Below the pieces are notes generated by a model, which saw nothing but the letters and a program-made list of their open reading frames with translations, was not told the origin of the DNA and searched no databases. Below, in pieces: positions 52,301 to 62,030 of a stretch of 64,000 nucleotides of DNA (position 1 is the first letter of the stretch; every line of letters begins with the position of its first letter). Both the position numbers and the translations under genes were made by a program. This DNA is from Corythoichthys intestinalis (Eukaryota > Chordata > Actinopteri > Syngnathiformes > Syngnathidae), in NCBI RefSeq assembly GCF_030265065.1, contig NC_080414.1, forward strand, positions 19,075,501 through 19,139,500, given 5' to 3'.

Positions 52301-55025
52301 ATTCATCTGAAAAATCCACCTTTTGCCACTTTTCCAGCATCCATCCTTTTGACAGGCTATGGGCTTTGGCAAATGCCACACGTTTTTTTAAATTGTCTTT
52401 TGTTTAATGCTGGTTTCTGGGCACTGATTCGACCATGGAGGCCATTTCTAGAGAGAATTCGACAGACTGTTCTGGTTGATACAGGGACTTCAGGTGACCA
52501 GGTCTTGTGGAGCTCTGCAGTGGAAAAAGGGCTGGCTTTGGATTTTCCAGCCAACATCCGGTCCTCCCAAACAGTTGTCTTGCGGGGTCTACAGTGGGGA
52601 GAACAAGTATTTGATACACTGCTGATTTTGCTGGTTTTCCCACTTGCAAGCCATGTAGAGGTCTGTAATTTGTATCATAAATTCTCTTCAACTGTGAGGG
52701 ACGGAATCTAATACAAAAACCCAGAAAATCACATTGTATAATTTTTAAATAATAAATTTGTATTTAACTGCATGAAATAAGTATTTGATACATTACCAAC
52801 TAGTAAATATTTCGGCTCTTAGTTCTTTTTTAAGAACCCCTCCTGTTCTCCACTCATTACCGGAAGTAACTGCACCTGTTTGAACTTGTTACCTGTATAA
52901 AAGACACCTGTTCACATGCTCAAACAAACAAACTCCAACCTCTCCACAATAGCCAAGACCAAAGAGCTGTGTAAGGACATCAGGGATAAAATAATAGACC
53001 TGCACAAGGCTGGGATGGGCTACAGGAAAATAAGCAAGCAGCTTGGTCAGAAGGTAACAACTGTTGGAGCGATTATTAGAAAATGGAAGAAGTTCAAGTT
53101 GACGGTCAATCTGCCTCGTTCTGGGGCTCCATGCAAGATCTCACCTCGTGAGGCATCACTGATCATGAGGAAGGTGAGGGATCAGCCCAGAATTACACGG
53201 CAGGACCTGGTCAATGACCTGAAGAGAGCTGGAACCACAGTCGCGAAGAAAACCATCGGAAACACATTACGCAGTCATGGATTAAAATCCTACAGCGCAC
53301 GCAAGGTCCCGCTGCTGAAGCCAGTGCATGTCCAGACACGTCGGAAGTTTGCCACTGACCATCTGGATGATCCAGAGGAGCAATGGGAGAAGGTCATGTG
53401 GTCGGATGAGACCAGAATTGAACTTTTTGGTATCAACTCGGCTCGTTGTGTTTGGAGGAAAAAGAAGGATGAGTACAACCCCAAGAACACCATCCCAACT
53501 GTGAAACATGGAGGCGGAAACATCATTTTTGGGGGCTGCTTCCCTGCCAAGGGTACAGGACGACTGCACCGTATTGAGGGGAGGATGGATGGGGCTATGT
53601 ATCGCCAGATCTTGGGTGACAACCTCCTTCCTTCAGTGAGATCCCTGAAGATGGGTCGTGGCTGGGTCTTCCAGCATGACAACGACCCAAAGCACACAGC
53701 CAAGGCTACTAAAGAGTGGCTCCGTAAGAAGCATCTTAAGGTCCATGAGTGGCCTAGCCAGTCACCAGATCTGAAACAGATAGAAAATCTATGGAGAGAG
53801 CTGAAAGTCCGTGTTGCCCGGCAGCAGCCCCGAAACCTGAAGGCTCTGGAGAAGATCTGCGTTGAGGAGTGGGCCAAAATCCCTGCTGCAGTGTGTGCAA
53901 ACCTTGTCAAGGACTACAGGAAACGTTTGGTATTTGTAATAGCAAACAAAGGTTTCTGTACAAAATATTAAGTTCGATTTTTGTGATGTATCAAATACTT
54001 ACTTCATGCAATTAAATTCAAATTTATTATTTATTTAAAAATCATACGTGATTTTCTGTTTTTTTGTATTAGATTCCGTCCCTCACAGTTGAAGAGAACT
54101 TATGATACAAATTACAGACCTCTACATGCTTTGCAAGTGGGAAACCAGCAAAATCGGCAGTGTATCAAATACTTGTTCTCCCCACTGTACCGGACCTGTG
54201 CTTGTCAAAAACGTCTCCAGTCTGTTCATATCTTTTTTTAACCTTTGTACTGAGACACATTGAAGGTGTCTGCCACATCTGCAGTGGATCTGGTCTTCAG
54301 GCTCTTGATAATTAACACTTTGGTCTCAGGAGGGATCTTAGACATCTTGTCAGAGGTCAGGTTGCACTTGATGTGGCAGTCTAGTGCACTGTTTTTTTTT
54401 TTTTTTTTTTTTTTTATAAACACCTAAGAGTTAATTGATCTGACAGTTAATTGATCCATTATTGGTAACAGGTGAAGCTCTAATCTGGGATTGTGTGCAT
54501 CATTTGACAAGGCAACAAGATTTATGTCTTTGCAAAAATTGACTCAATGAGCTTTACCAAGCTGTAAACATCAGAACACTTTTCAACACTTTTGTTTGGC
54601 ATCAAAATGTTATTCCAAAACCTGTTGTGATTAAAATTATCCATTTCTTGTAAGAAAATATTCATTACAAATATATTAGAAAGACACTTCAGGTCCATGT
54701 GTATGCAAGCGACAAGACTTTTGTCAGGTACTGTAGTTTATTATGTTGTGTGGTCAACACAACCTCATAAGTTGCTCGGGCAACATAATTAGCTGTACAT
54801 TTACATTTTTACTACAGTAAAAGCAATGTCAATTTTTGGGGGGGTGGGGGCACAACATCGCCCTCTGGTGATCGACTTATAGCAAGTCTGACATCTGACT
54901 TTTCTCCCCCTAAACGTGTGCAGAAAATCGACGCGCAGGCCATCGAGGAATTCTACGGCCTTACTTCGGAAATCTCCAAGAACTCCGAATCGGGCTACAT
55001 CCTCTTCTACCAGTCCAGGGACTAA
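46312..55025 (+). CDS. usp12: Ubiquitin-specific protease 12, nine exons
   Basis: Exons: 46312-46359, 47140-47220, 47283-47496, 48697-48932, 48992-49068, 49151-49234, 49304-49501, 49580-49658, 54924-55025 (1119 nt, 372 aa; human USP12 is 370). USP12 is a cysteine deubiquitinase activated by WDR48/UAF1 and WDR20. Visible: N-terminus [16 protein letters not shown] then [12 protein letters not shown], which separates it from paralogue USP46; catalytic Cys48 in [12 protein letters not shown]; two zinc-binding CxxC pairs (CLTC, CEEC); catalytic His319 in GPNRGHY and acidic residue in FDDDIVE; C-terminus [12 protein letters not shown]. All junctions are GT-AG with consistent phase. Intron 3 holds a piggyBac-like element; intron 8 (5.3 kb) holds a TIR MITE and nested Tc1-like elements. 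Confidence 0.96.
46700..46900. repeat. MITE-like fragment in usp12 intron 1
   Basis: TGGGGTCCTCGCTTTACGAA followed by GCTTACGGACTGTTAAAGTC and ATCGACTATCGCTGGCGTAA resembles the subterminal part of Tigger-type elements such as 33260-33799. No clean ends. Confidence 0.35.
47561..48588. mobile_element. piggyBac-like element with TTAA target
   Basis: TTAA at both edges (47561-47564, 48585-48588), with CTCATTCACTCCCAGCC at the left and the inverse of CTCATTTGCTCCCCAAAAC at the right. Internal reverse-strand coding remnant at 47987-48277. At 1.03 kb it is an internally deleted copy. Confidence 0.8.
47987..48277 (-). pseudogene. remnant of piggyBac-like transposase N-terminus (tentative)
   Basis: 96 codons: acidic, serine-rich sequence ([20 protein letters not shown]) preceded by a basic start ([20 protein letters not shown]). 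piggyBac-type transposases often begin with such an acidic region, but the catalytic DDD core is absent, so the assignment depends on the TTAA ends of the host element. Confidence 0.4.
49751..50634. mobile_element. TIR element (CCGTAATTTCCCGAATATAA ends) in usp12 intron 8
   Basis: Left CCGTAATTTCCCGAATATAA and right TTATATTCGGGAAATTACGG are perfect inverted repeats next to TA. Subterminal AACGCGCACC and TGCGCACCATGATTTTACAA are mirrored. No transposase. Distantly like 5193-9068 and 60972-61441. Confidence 0.85.
50635..51649 (+). other. usp12 intron 8, unclassified part
   Basis: No coding features or element ends recognised; frames at 50703-50909 and 51069-51404 lack motifs. Confidence 0.4.
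52592..54187 (+). mobile_element. Tc1-like transposon with complete transposase gene
   Basis: Flanked by TA (52590-52591, 54188-54189). Ends CAGTGGGGAGAACAAGTATT and AATACTTGTTCTCCCCACTG are exact inverted repeats. Homology between the arms extends about 200 bp and repeats an AAGTATTTGATACA-like word at the inner edge, the IR/DR layout of Sleeping-Beauty-like elements. The 80 bp hairpin at 6190-6269 has the same ends. Confidence 0.92.
52916..53971 (+). CDS. Tc1-like transposase, uninterrupted frame
   Basis: 351 codons without a stop or frameshift, typical Tc1 length (about 340). The N-terminal paired-like DNA-binding region runs from about residue 20 to 120 (two helix-turn-helix parts: [20 protein letters not shown] and [20 protein letters not shown]). 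The DDE core has D in [13 protein letters not shown] in [10 protein letters not shown], and E in [11 protein letters not shown]. The Asp-to-Glu spacing is the 34 residues usual for Tc1. The motif normally reads LNPIENLW; here N-P is replaced by K-Q just before the catalytic region, which may weaken activity. The first in-frame ATG (MLKQTNS) may be upstream of the real start. It is inserted in usp12 intron 8, in the same direction as the gene. Confidence 0.92.
   Translation: MLKQTNSNLSTIAKTKELCKDIRDKIIDLHKAGMGYRKISKQLGQKVTTVGAIIRKWKKFKLTVNLPRSGAPCKISPREASLIMRKVRDQPRITRQDLVNDLKRAGTTVAKKTIGNTLRSHGLKSYSARKVPLLKPVHVQTRRKFATDHLDDPEEQWEKVMWSDETRIELFGINSARCVWRKKKDEYNPKNTIPTVKHGGGNIIFGGCFPAKGTGRLHRIEGRMDGAMYRQILGDNLLPSVRSLKMGRGWVFQHDNDPKHTAKATKEWLRKKHLKVHEWPSQSPDLKQIENLWRELKVRVARQQPRNLKALEKICVEEWAKIPAAVCANLVKDYRKRLVFVIANKGFCTKY
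54393..54416. repeat. poly-T tract
   Basis: About 23 T inside the older Tc1-like element, just upstream of its transposase start. Confidence 0.9.
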
Positions 55026-55434
55026 ACGCCGAGGATGAACGGACATTGTACGCTCTGCTGTTGTGGCAGTCGCGGAAACTTTTAAAGGCGTAGCGTGCCT
55101 GTTTGTACAGATGTTTCATTTTTGAGTGCCGTTGTACTTTGAGGAATGAATGAGTCTTCAATCATTCATAACATTTCCTCGCACTTGAGTTGGGGAATCA
55201 TCATATACTATGGAGATACTTACAATGGGCGACATGGATTGTGTATTTCTACAGTGTACAGAATGGTATTTGTATAAATATTACAAAAAAACGATATTGG
55301 AAAATGTCAGAGATGTATTAATAACACTATGGTGCACTTTTGATACCGTTTTGTAGGTGTTGGTGAGTTTAATGTAAGAGCGCGATGGAGGAGGAGGCCT
55401 GAATCGTGATCATTTTCTGTTTTAAAGAAAAAGA

Positions 55435-55440
55435 AATAAA
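55435..55440 (+). terminator. usp12: usp12 polyadenylation signal
   Basis: AATAAA about 410 bp after the stop codon, following a 3'UTR without other hexamers. Confidence 0.7.
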
Positions 55441-56180
55441 GCCAGTATTGAGGCGATGTACTCTCTCCTTCTTTCAAAGTCACAGTGATGACTCATAGAT
55501 GCTCAATGTCGCCCCTCAGTGGTGCAGACCTTCACTTGCGCTGTAAAAAGAGCTATTTTTAAGTCGGTCCCTCTGGGCAGGTGCTTGGTTGAGGCTTCTC
55601 GAGAAAGTTTCACTTAACAGCATGAAACCGGTAGACAAGTATCAGGAGTAGACCCCCAAAATAATTTTAGAAGAACCCATGCCTGAGAACAGGTTTCAAG
55701 AGAAAAAAGATGCAGTCCTGGAATCTACTCTGAAGTGCTATAGGCCTACATATAATTACGAAAATGTCAGCAGCCCATGTTGGAAAAGAGAATGGATGAC
55801 ATCCATTCTATTTTGGCTTGATGAAACCAACTTAAGGCTTATTTCCTAATACAAACTTGGCAGGAATCCTTGGAGGGGGGAAAAAAATCAGCCCCTGAAG
55901 GCAGTTTCATTCAGACATCCCTACCAAATTTCACATTGGTATCATCTGAGATCAAAAAGTCTCAAGAACTCATATCTGAAAATGCATAAATGTAGCTATT
56001 TTGGTGTGAATAGGTCATAGTATTTAACTCATTGCCTGCTATTGACAGTGCTACAAGTCCAATTTATTTAAACTGGGAGGACTGGCCGTGAATGCTCATC
56101 TTTGAGTGCCATTGACATTAATGACAGCGATGGTAACTGAGTGACTGAGTAGACAAATTTAAGGATAAAAAAAATGTATA
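55441..56180. repeat. intergenic DNA with dispersed AGTTTCACTTA repeat
   Basis: AAGTTTCACTTAACAGCATG followed by GGTAGACA at about 55607-55640, and a related copy near 55905-55995, match copies at 63690-63790 and 63880-63990. The CTCATTGCCTGCTATTGACA repeat is at 56027-56140. No gene. Confidence 0.5.
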
Positions 56181-56199
56181 ATTAGTCCATGAAGGTGTT

Positions 56200-56507
56200 A
56201 AACGGAAAAATCTTCCTTTTTCTTTGGATGTCGCGCCAGACGCTGGTCTCCTCCCACCTTCCCCATCATTGCACGATCTCACCCCTCCCTTCCTATATCA
56301 GCACGCAGCCGCAGTTTGCGCTTTTTCCTTTCCTCCTCTCTCTCCCCATCCTCGCATCACTGAGCAAAAGAGGAGCCGCATCCCCCCTGTGAACTCCCTC
56401 CCCTTGCCTCCTCCTCTCTCTTCTCCATCCACAGCTTCCTCCTCTAGCGCCATGGACGGAAAAGGCTGCCTCTGAACGGCTCCGGCGTCAGCTCACAGAG
56501 TCTCAAG
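56200..56507 (+). promoter_or_regulatory. gpr12: probable gpr12 promoter and 5'UTR exon
   Basis: A pyrimidine-rich stretch (CCTCCTCTCTCTCCCCATCC) leads to a region ending with a strong donor, TCTCAAG|GTAAGC after 56507. The next good acceptor in this direction (GTGTTTTCAG, ending near 57832) opens the coding exon, so this fits a non-coding first exon. Start approximate. Confidence 0.5.
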
Positions 56508-57832
56508 GTAAGCCTTGTTGAGCATCCTTGATGCACGGGTGGAGAATGAGCAATCTTCCCTTTTTCATTCCCGCTCCAGCATCCCTTATGCTGACGTGGA
56601 GGCAGCAGGAATAGCGGTTGCGCTAACATATGGCCACTTTGCGTGCATGCTGCTGTTGCGTGGGGTGGGGTGGTCTCCTGCTGCCGGTGTTCATATTTCG
56701 TCAGCCAATGTGCTTTGGCGCCCTTCACTCCCATGCTTTTATGATTGATAATGCATATGTGCAAGGATGCATGTCTTTGTTGCAGGTTATTGTGCGTTTT
56801 AATGCTCAGATACCCTGGAAGGGCCTAACATTTTGGATAACCAGCCTGCATGTGACTTACTTTATCATGTGGGATTCGGTGTTATTTATTCAGGATTGTT
56901 GGAAAATCAACTTTTGTAGAAGAATTTCATGAGGTCTGTTTCCTTAGGCCACACAAAAAGTTTTATGGGAATCAACTGACTAGTTTTCATGTAATCCTGT
57001 TAAGCTATTATGTCCGACAGGGCGTATTAATGAATTTATGATGTTCAGATGCAAGCATAGTTTGTGAAAAATTTTGAGAAAATGATCTTGTTTTCAATTA
57101 CTTTATTGGTGCACGTAGCTTTGTGAAGGCATATTAATGAATTTTTGTCATTAAGATTCACGCGCCAGCAATTTGCAATTGCTGTGTGCATCAATTGCAA
57201 TGGATTGCACAAGTTTTGTGGTGAAGAACAAAGTAGTTTTCATATAATATCGGTCATCATTGACCACCACAAAGGCATATGAATGAATTTTTGGCATTTA
57301 ACAATGATTTATCTAGTCTGAAGTGTTTTAAAATACTTTGAAATGTTAATTAAAGTGGTGAAAATGTGTTCTCATTAATTATTTAGAACATTGACGTTCA
57401 ATAGGCATATAAATGAAATGTCAAAAATAATAATTTACTAACAAATTAATGCAAAAAAACAAAATTTGGAAAACAGACCATGTCGAAGGCATGTTGTTGT
57501 TTTTTTCTTCCATAAACTGATACAAAATTCAATTGCAAATTAGGTCAATTGTGGCTCATATTGATAGGAATGTTGAAAATGTTCACGTTAACAAAAGCTG
57601 GGAGAAGAGCAGACCATAGCCAAGGTGTATTAATGAATCTTTGTCAATGCAATGAATGTATTTTGTCATGATAGGCTTGACAAAAGTATGGCAAACAATT
57701 GTATTAACGCATATTAAGGAATTTTGGTCGTTGACATTCATGCAATCTTCATTTTTTAAAAATCGCAATGGCGACCTTTGAGAAATACTTGTCTAGAACC
57801 AGACCAAACTATAAAGATTTTCGTGTTTTCAG
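56508..57832 (+). other. gpr12 intron 1 (5'UTR)
   Basis: AT-rich. The phrase GGCATATTAATGAATTTTTG recurs in diverged form near 57020, 57128, 57270, 57400, 57625 and 57715, suggesting an old tandem array with irregular spacing. No coding signal. Confidence 0.45.
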
Positions 57833-57843
57833 ACGGGGCCACA

Positions 57844-58872
57844 ATGAGCGAAGAGCCACCGGCCACCCCCAGTTGGCTGAGCCCCGACCCCACAGCGTGG
57901 GCCAGCGGCGGAGGGGGGCCAACGGACAACGCCAGTGTAGCGGCGACGTTCCCCGCGGAAGAGTCCCTCGCGCCCCGCCAGCTACCCCTGCTGGTCAACC
58001 CTTGGGACATCGTCCTGTGCACGTCTGGGACTCTGATCGCCTGCGAGAACGCTCTTGTCGTCCTGGTGATCTGGCAGAACCCGGCTCTGCGGGCCCCCAT
58101 GTTCCTGCTCATCGGCAGTCTGGCTTTGGCTGACCTGCTAGCCGGCCTGGGCCTGGTGCTGCACTTCACCTGTGCCTACCTGCTTCAGTCGGACTCGGCC
58201 CAGCTTCTCACAGTTGGCTTGGTGGTGGCTTCTTTCTCCGCTTCAGTCTTCAGCCTGCTGGCAATCACCATTGACCGTTACCTGTCGCTGTATTACGCCC
58301 TCACCTACAACTCTGAGCGCACAGCAGCCTTCACGTACACCATGCTGGTGCTTCTGTGGGGGCTGTCGCTGTGCTTAGGTCTGCTTCCCGTCACGGGCGT
58401 CAACTGCTTGGCGGAGGAAGCCACGTGCAGCGTGGTGCGCCCGCTCACCAAGAACAACATCGCCGTGCTGTCCGTTTCCTTCCTGCTCCTGTTCGGCCTC
58501 ATGCTGCAGCTCTACGTGCAGATCTGCAAGATCGTGATGCGCCACGCCCATCAAATTGCCCTGCAACACCACTTCCTGGCTGCCTCGCCACATTACGTCA
58601 CCACACGGAAGGGCGTCTCTACGTTGGCTATCATCCTAGGGACCTTCGCCGCTTGCTGGATGCCCTTCACAGTCTACTCGCTTATTGCCGACTACACATA
58701 CCCTCCGCTATACACCTACGCCACCTTGGTTCCAGCTACCTACAACTCCGTCATAAACCCGGTTATCTACGCCTTCCGGAATCAGGAGATCCAGAAGGCG
58801 CTGTGGATGGTGTGCTGCGGATGCATCCCCGCCAGCGTAGCACAGCGGGCGCGGACTCCCAGCGACGTCTAA
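57844..58872 (+). CDS. gpr12: G protein-coupled receptor 12, single coding exon
   Basis: 342 aa (human GPR12 is 334). A constitutively Gs-active class A orphan receptor related to GPR3 and GPR6, in the plasma membrane. The start MSEEPPATPS follows a 5' acceptor by about 11 nt; a longer in-frame start at 57778 would lie in the intron. The N-terminus has one N-glycosylation site (NAS, about residue 29). Then NPWDIVLCTSGTLIACEN (TM1), LLIGSLALADLLAGLGL (TM2), DRYLSLYYALTY at the end of TM3, CWMPF (TM6), NPVIYAF (TM7), and CCGCIP as a likely palmitoylation site. It ends with AQRARTPSDV, like human. In the loop after TM4 the sequence reads TGVNCL where human has MGWNCL. Confidence 0.96.
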   Translation: MSEEPPATPSWLSPDPTAWASGGGGPTDNASVAATFPAEESLAPRQLPLLVNPWDIVLCTSGTLIACENALVVLVIWQNPALRAPMFLLIGSLALADLLAGLGLVLHFTCAYLLQSDSAQLLTVGLVVASFSASVFSLLAITIDRYLSLYYALTYNSERTAAFTYTMLVLLWGLSLCLGLLPVTGVNCLAEEATCSVVRPLTKNNIAVLSVSFLLLFGLMLQLYVQICKIVMRHAHQIALQHHFLAASPHYVTTRKGVSTLAIILGTFAACWMPFTVYSLIADYTYPPLYTYATLVPATYNSVINPVIYAFRNQEIQKALWMVCCGCIPASVAQRARTPSDV

Positions 58873-58929
58873 ACCCAGTGGACAGACCGTTTGGGATTTG
58901 AGAAAGAAGGAGGGGCGCCCCACGGTTGG

Positions 58930-59620
58930 TTTTCACAGAGGGGCTGACTGACCTGGGTCGGATTTGACAGAAGGGTTGGTTGACCTAAGTGAGTTTTGAG
59001 AAAGGGTAGCGCCCCTGTGTAGGAGCCAATTGACTGGAGGGTTTTCAGAAAAAGAAAAGGGTCTCACAAAGGGTTAGATTGACCTAAGTGAGATTTTAGA
59101 GAGGTTGGTGCCCAGGGTTGGTTCACCTGAGAAAGGGTGGCGCCCCTGTGTGGGAGCCAACTAACAGGTGGGTTGATTCACCTTGGTGGGGTTTGACAGA
59201 GGTTAGTTGAAAACAATGGGTGAACAGATCTGGGTGGAGTTTCAGAGTGTGGTGCCCCTGGGTTTGAACAAAATGACCTGGTTGGAACTAGAGAGAGGGG
59301 GCTACTCCTAGGCAAGTTTTGATAGAGCGTCACCCCTCGGTAGGTTTTGAGAAGGAAAACCCTGGTTTGGTTAACACAGATGGGAGAAGCAGAAGCACCT
59401 GGGTGGGTCCGTCTGAGTGGGCTTGAGAGGGTGAAGGCAACGCTGGGTTGGAACTAACTGACCTGGGTGGGTTTCCAGAGAAGATATTGGTCTACCTTGG
59501 GATGTTTTGAAAATAATAAACAGACCTGGGTAGGTTTTGAGAGAGGGGCTCATCCCAGGGTGGACCACTGAGAAGGTTAATGCAAATTGAGAAGGGTGAG
59601 TTTTGACAGAAGTCACCCCA
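58930..59620 (+). repeat. degenerate minisatellite after gpr12
   Basis: Words like GACCTGGGTGGGTTTTGAGA recur at irregular spacing (about 32-110 bp), for example near 58949, 58981, 59088, 59188, 59228, 59275, 59461 and 59523. It probably lies in the gpr12 3'UTR. The reverse-strand frame 59492-60169 overlaps it and is not a gene in my view. Confidence 0.7.
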
Positions 59621-60860
59621 GGGCACAGGAGTTAGCCAGGTGGCCGGTGGTGTTTTGTCATCATCACACGAGGTTTTTTTTACCTCTGTCTTCCTCACTT
59701 GAAGCGGCCATGTTGCATGCTGCCCACCATTCTGTCCGCCCTTTTTGGTGCCCCGCCCTTGCTCCGCTCTGCAGAGGATGCACATCACATGTTCCCGCGC
59801 GGTGAGCAACGCAGCCTGGACTGCCACGTGTTCGTCCTTTGGGATTATTGGTTGCTCAAAAGGCAGATTAAAAACCAGGCAGACGACGACAACGAGCACG
59901 CAGGCCTTTTTTTTTTCCTCCCCCTCCCAGCAGCAAAGTCTAGAGCAGCATCCATCCCCGCCCGCCCGCCACCCACCCACCCCGAACGTGCGTGGCAAGC
60001 TAAAGAGGTGCGGCGTGCTAAAAATAGATGCCGGCTTCTCTTGTGGAAATGAGGAGACCTCGCCACTCTTCTTGTCTTTTACTGGATTCTTGTGCGTGAA
60101 TGTGTTCAACTCCACCATACTGATGAAAACCCTCCGCCACTCATGGGAGACCCATTGCCTCCCCCCCATCTTAATCGTTACATCACTGGAGGCTATAATA
60201 TATCATCCATCCACCTCACTTATAATTGCTTCATTTCTGAATGCTGACACATTTGAAGTTTGCATTACAGTCCAGGCAAGAGAATTCCACCATTTTGTTA
60301 CTAGGGTGGCTATAGAACCATGTGACTTCTCACAGCAAACCAGCTCAATGGAAATATGATAAAAAGATTAACTCGTTATCATTGCCAAATTCGATTGCCC
60401 GTTTTTGTTTTTTTACGATGTATAAAATTAATACAAAATTATCTAGGGTTGACATGGTGATTTCCCCGTATTCCAATAAGTGCTCTATAAAGGTTTTCAA
60501 AAAGAATACAGCTACTGTATGCGCCCTAATGGAGTCATTATAAAAATGGTGCATCTGCTTTTAGGACGTTAAAGAGCTCCCGACCGTATTTTTTTTTTTA
60601 TGTTGTCAGCAATAACTAACCTTTGGACGGTAGTTATTTTCTAAGAGACGAAGCAATACTCAGACAGCAATAACATCCAAACACCCTTACTGTGATTTCT
60701 TCCCGCAGAGTGAACACTATGAAGGAGCAAGCAAATGTGATGCATGGAAAAAAAAAAAAAAAAAAAAAAAGGCTTCATGGATGGATTTTCATTTGTTGCT
60801 TTGTCAATGTGAGCTCATACAATGAAGTAAATTAGTTATCTATTTTTGGTTTAAACTTGG
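59621..60860. other. region downstream of gpr12
   Basis: No recognised gene. Contains a poly-A tract (60750-60772) and a C-rich patch at 59960-59990. Frames on both strands at 59699-60359 are mutual shadows with no motifs. Confidence 0.4.
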
Positions 60861-60861
60861 A

Positions 60862-62030
60862 ACAAGGTCAAAAAAATGAATTCTAACAAAGCCCATTGAG
60901 TAGCATCTCAAATTAAAGCCTATAATGGAGGCTTTTCATAACTATTTTCTTAATATGCCTTCATATGATTACCGTATTTTTCGGACTATAAATGGCAGTT
61001 TTTTTTAATAGTTTGGCTGGGGCGACTTATGTGTGAAATTATTAGCACATTATGATATCATTTCACATGTTATTTTGGTGTTTTGGAGTAACACTGATGG
61101 TTTGGTAAACTTGTCAGCATGTTCTTTATGCTATAGTTATCTGAATAACTCTTAATATAGCTATGTTACGTTAACGTACTGGCCACGTTTGCATTTCGTT
61201 GTTCATGCATCATGTAACATCATACCATACACTTCTTCAACATGTTGTTCTCTATTATATTTTTATTTTAAATTGCCTTTCATGATGACATATCTGTTCT
61301 ATATGTTGTATTTTATCAAGTAAATTTCCCCCCAAAATTCGACTTATACTCCGGTGCAACTTATATTTTTTCCTCTTCGTTGGGCATTTTATGGCTGGTG
61401 CGACTTATACTCAGGTGCGACTAATAGTCCGAAAAATACGGTACATATCGATTTGTTTAGGTGGGAATTGATGTTCAGAAGAATATGAAAATCAACAAAC
61501 TACACAGAGTAGTAGCTTAGACTACAGTCTGTGAAAAGGCCTTTCTCAATCTGTATTTATTTAGTTCAGATAAATTAAATTTGGTAATCAGCCGATTCGA
61601 CATTGCAGTGCTAACTTCTCCAATAAAAATTTTTTAAAAAATGAATTCCGACAAACCCCATCGAGTAGTACCTCAAACTACAGCCCATAATGCGATTTAT
61701 AATGATTTCTAACTATTTTGTTAATATAACTTCATATTATTATATAATCAGATGTTTTATGGTTTCAATGTTCCTATCAACAAGGTCAAAAAACAATTGT
61801 AACAAACCCCATCGAGTAGCATCTCAAACTACAGTCCATAATGAGGGCTTTCTCGATCTGTAGTCATTTTGCTAAAATTACCTCACGATTATGTCATCAT
61901 ATGATTTAATGTCATGGTTTAGACAAAGAGGTCAAAAAACTAATTGCAACCAACCCCATTGAATAGTACCTCAAATTACAGGCCGTAATTAGGGCTTTCA
62001 CAATGTACTCATATTATGATGACAAAGACT
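60862..62030. repeat. tandem array with period about 147 bp, split by a MITE
   Basis: The phrase CCCATCGAGTAGCATCTCAA, in diverged form, recurs with its GAGTAG word at 60898, 61507, 61663, 61814 and 61961. Removing the 472 bp MITE plus TA between the first two gives spacings of 137, 156, 151 and 147, mean about 148 bp. Each unit also has GGTCAAAAAA before and a GAGGGCTTTCTCGATCTGT-like word after. Confidence 0.75.
60972..61441. mobile_element. MITE (CCGTATTTTTCGGACTATAA ends)
   Basis: TA on both sides (60970-60971, 61442-61443); ends CCGTATTTTTCGGACTATAA and TAGTCCGAAAAATACGG are inverted repeats, with GCGACTTAT words inside both arms. It interrupts the 147 bp array. Confidence 0.88.

Larger units (their letters stand above)
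51672..54345 (-). pseudogene. decayed Tc1-like transposase, split by insertion
   Basis: N-terminus [20 protein letters not shown] with a helix-turn-helix region ([12 protein letters not shown]) lies right of the insertion; the part left of it has [20 protein letters not shown], then [12 protein letters not shown], a catalytic aspartate in QQDGAPSH, and [11 protein letters not shown], the region of the third acidic residue. These pieces lie in different frames (several frameshifts), and the 1.6 kb insertion separates the DNA-binding domain from the catalytic domain. Confidence 0.8.
51650..54733 (-). mobile_element. older Tc1-like transposon split by a younger one
   Basis: The right end before TA (54734-54735) reads GACAAGACTTTTGTCAGGTACTG; the left end near 51650-51680 is a degenerate inverse (AAGGTCAAATTTTGTCGCC). 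A reverse-strand transposase runs from about 54345 to 51672 and is interrupted by the insertion at 52592-54187. The sequence reads through across the insertion point as GGTC-TA-CCGG once the inner element and one TA are removed. Confidence 0.8.

Noticed and set aside
53290-53910. 206-codon reverse frame inside the intact Tc1-like element
   Set aside because: Antisense shadow of the transposase frame.
46312-55025. Assignment as USP46
   Set aside because: The N-terminus MEILMT...[12 protein letters not shown] and the neighbours rpl21 and gpr12 fit USP12.
59492-60169. 225-codon reverse frame downstream of gpr12
   Set aside because: It overlaps a degenerate minisatellite and other frames on the opposite strand, has no recognisable domain, and shows no splice or promoter context.
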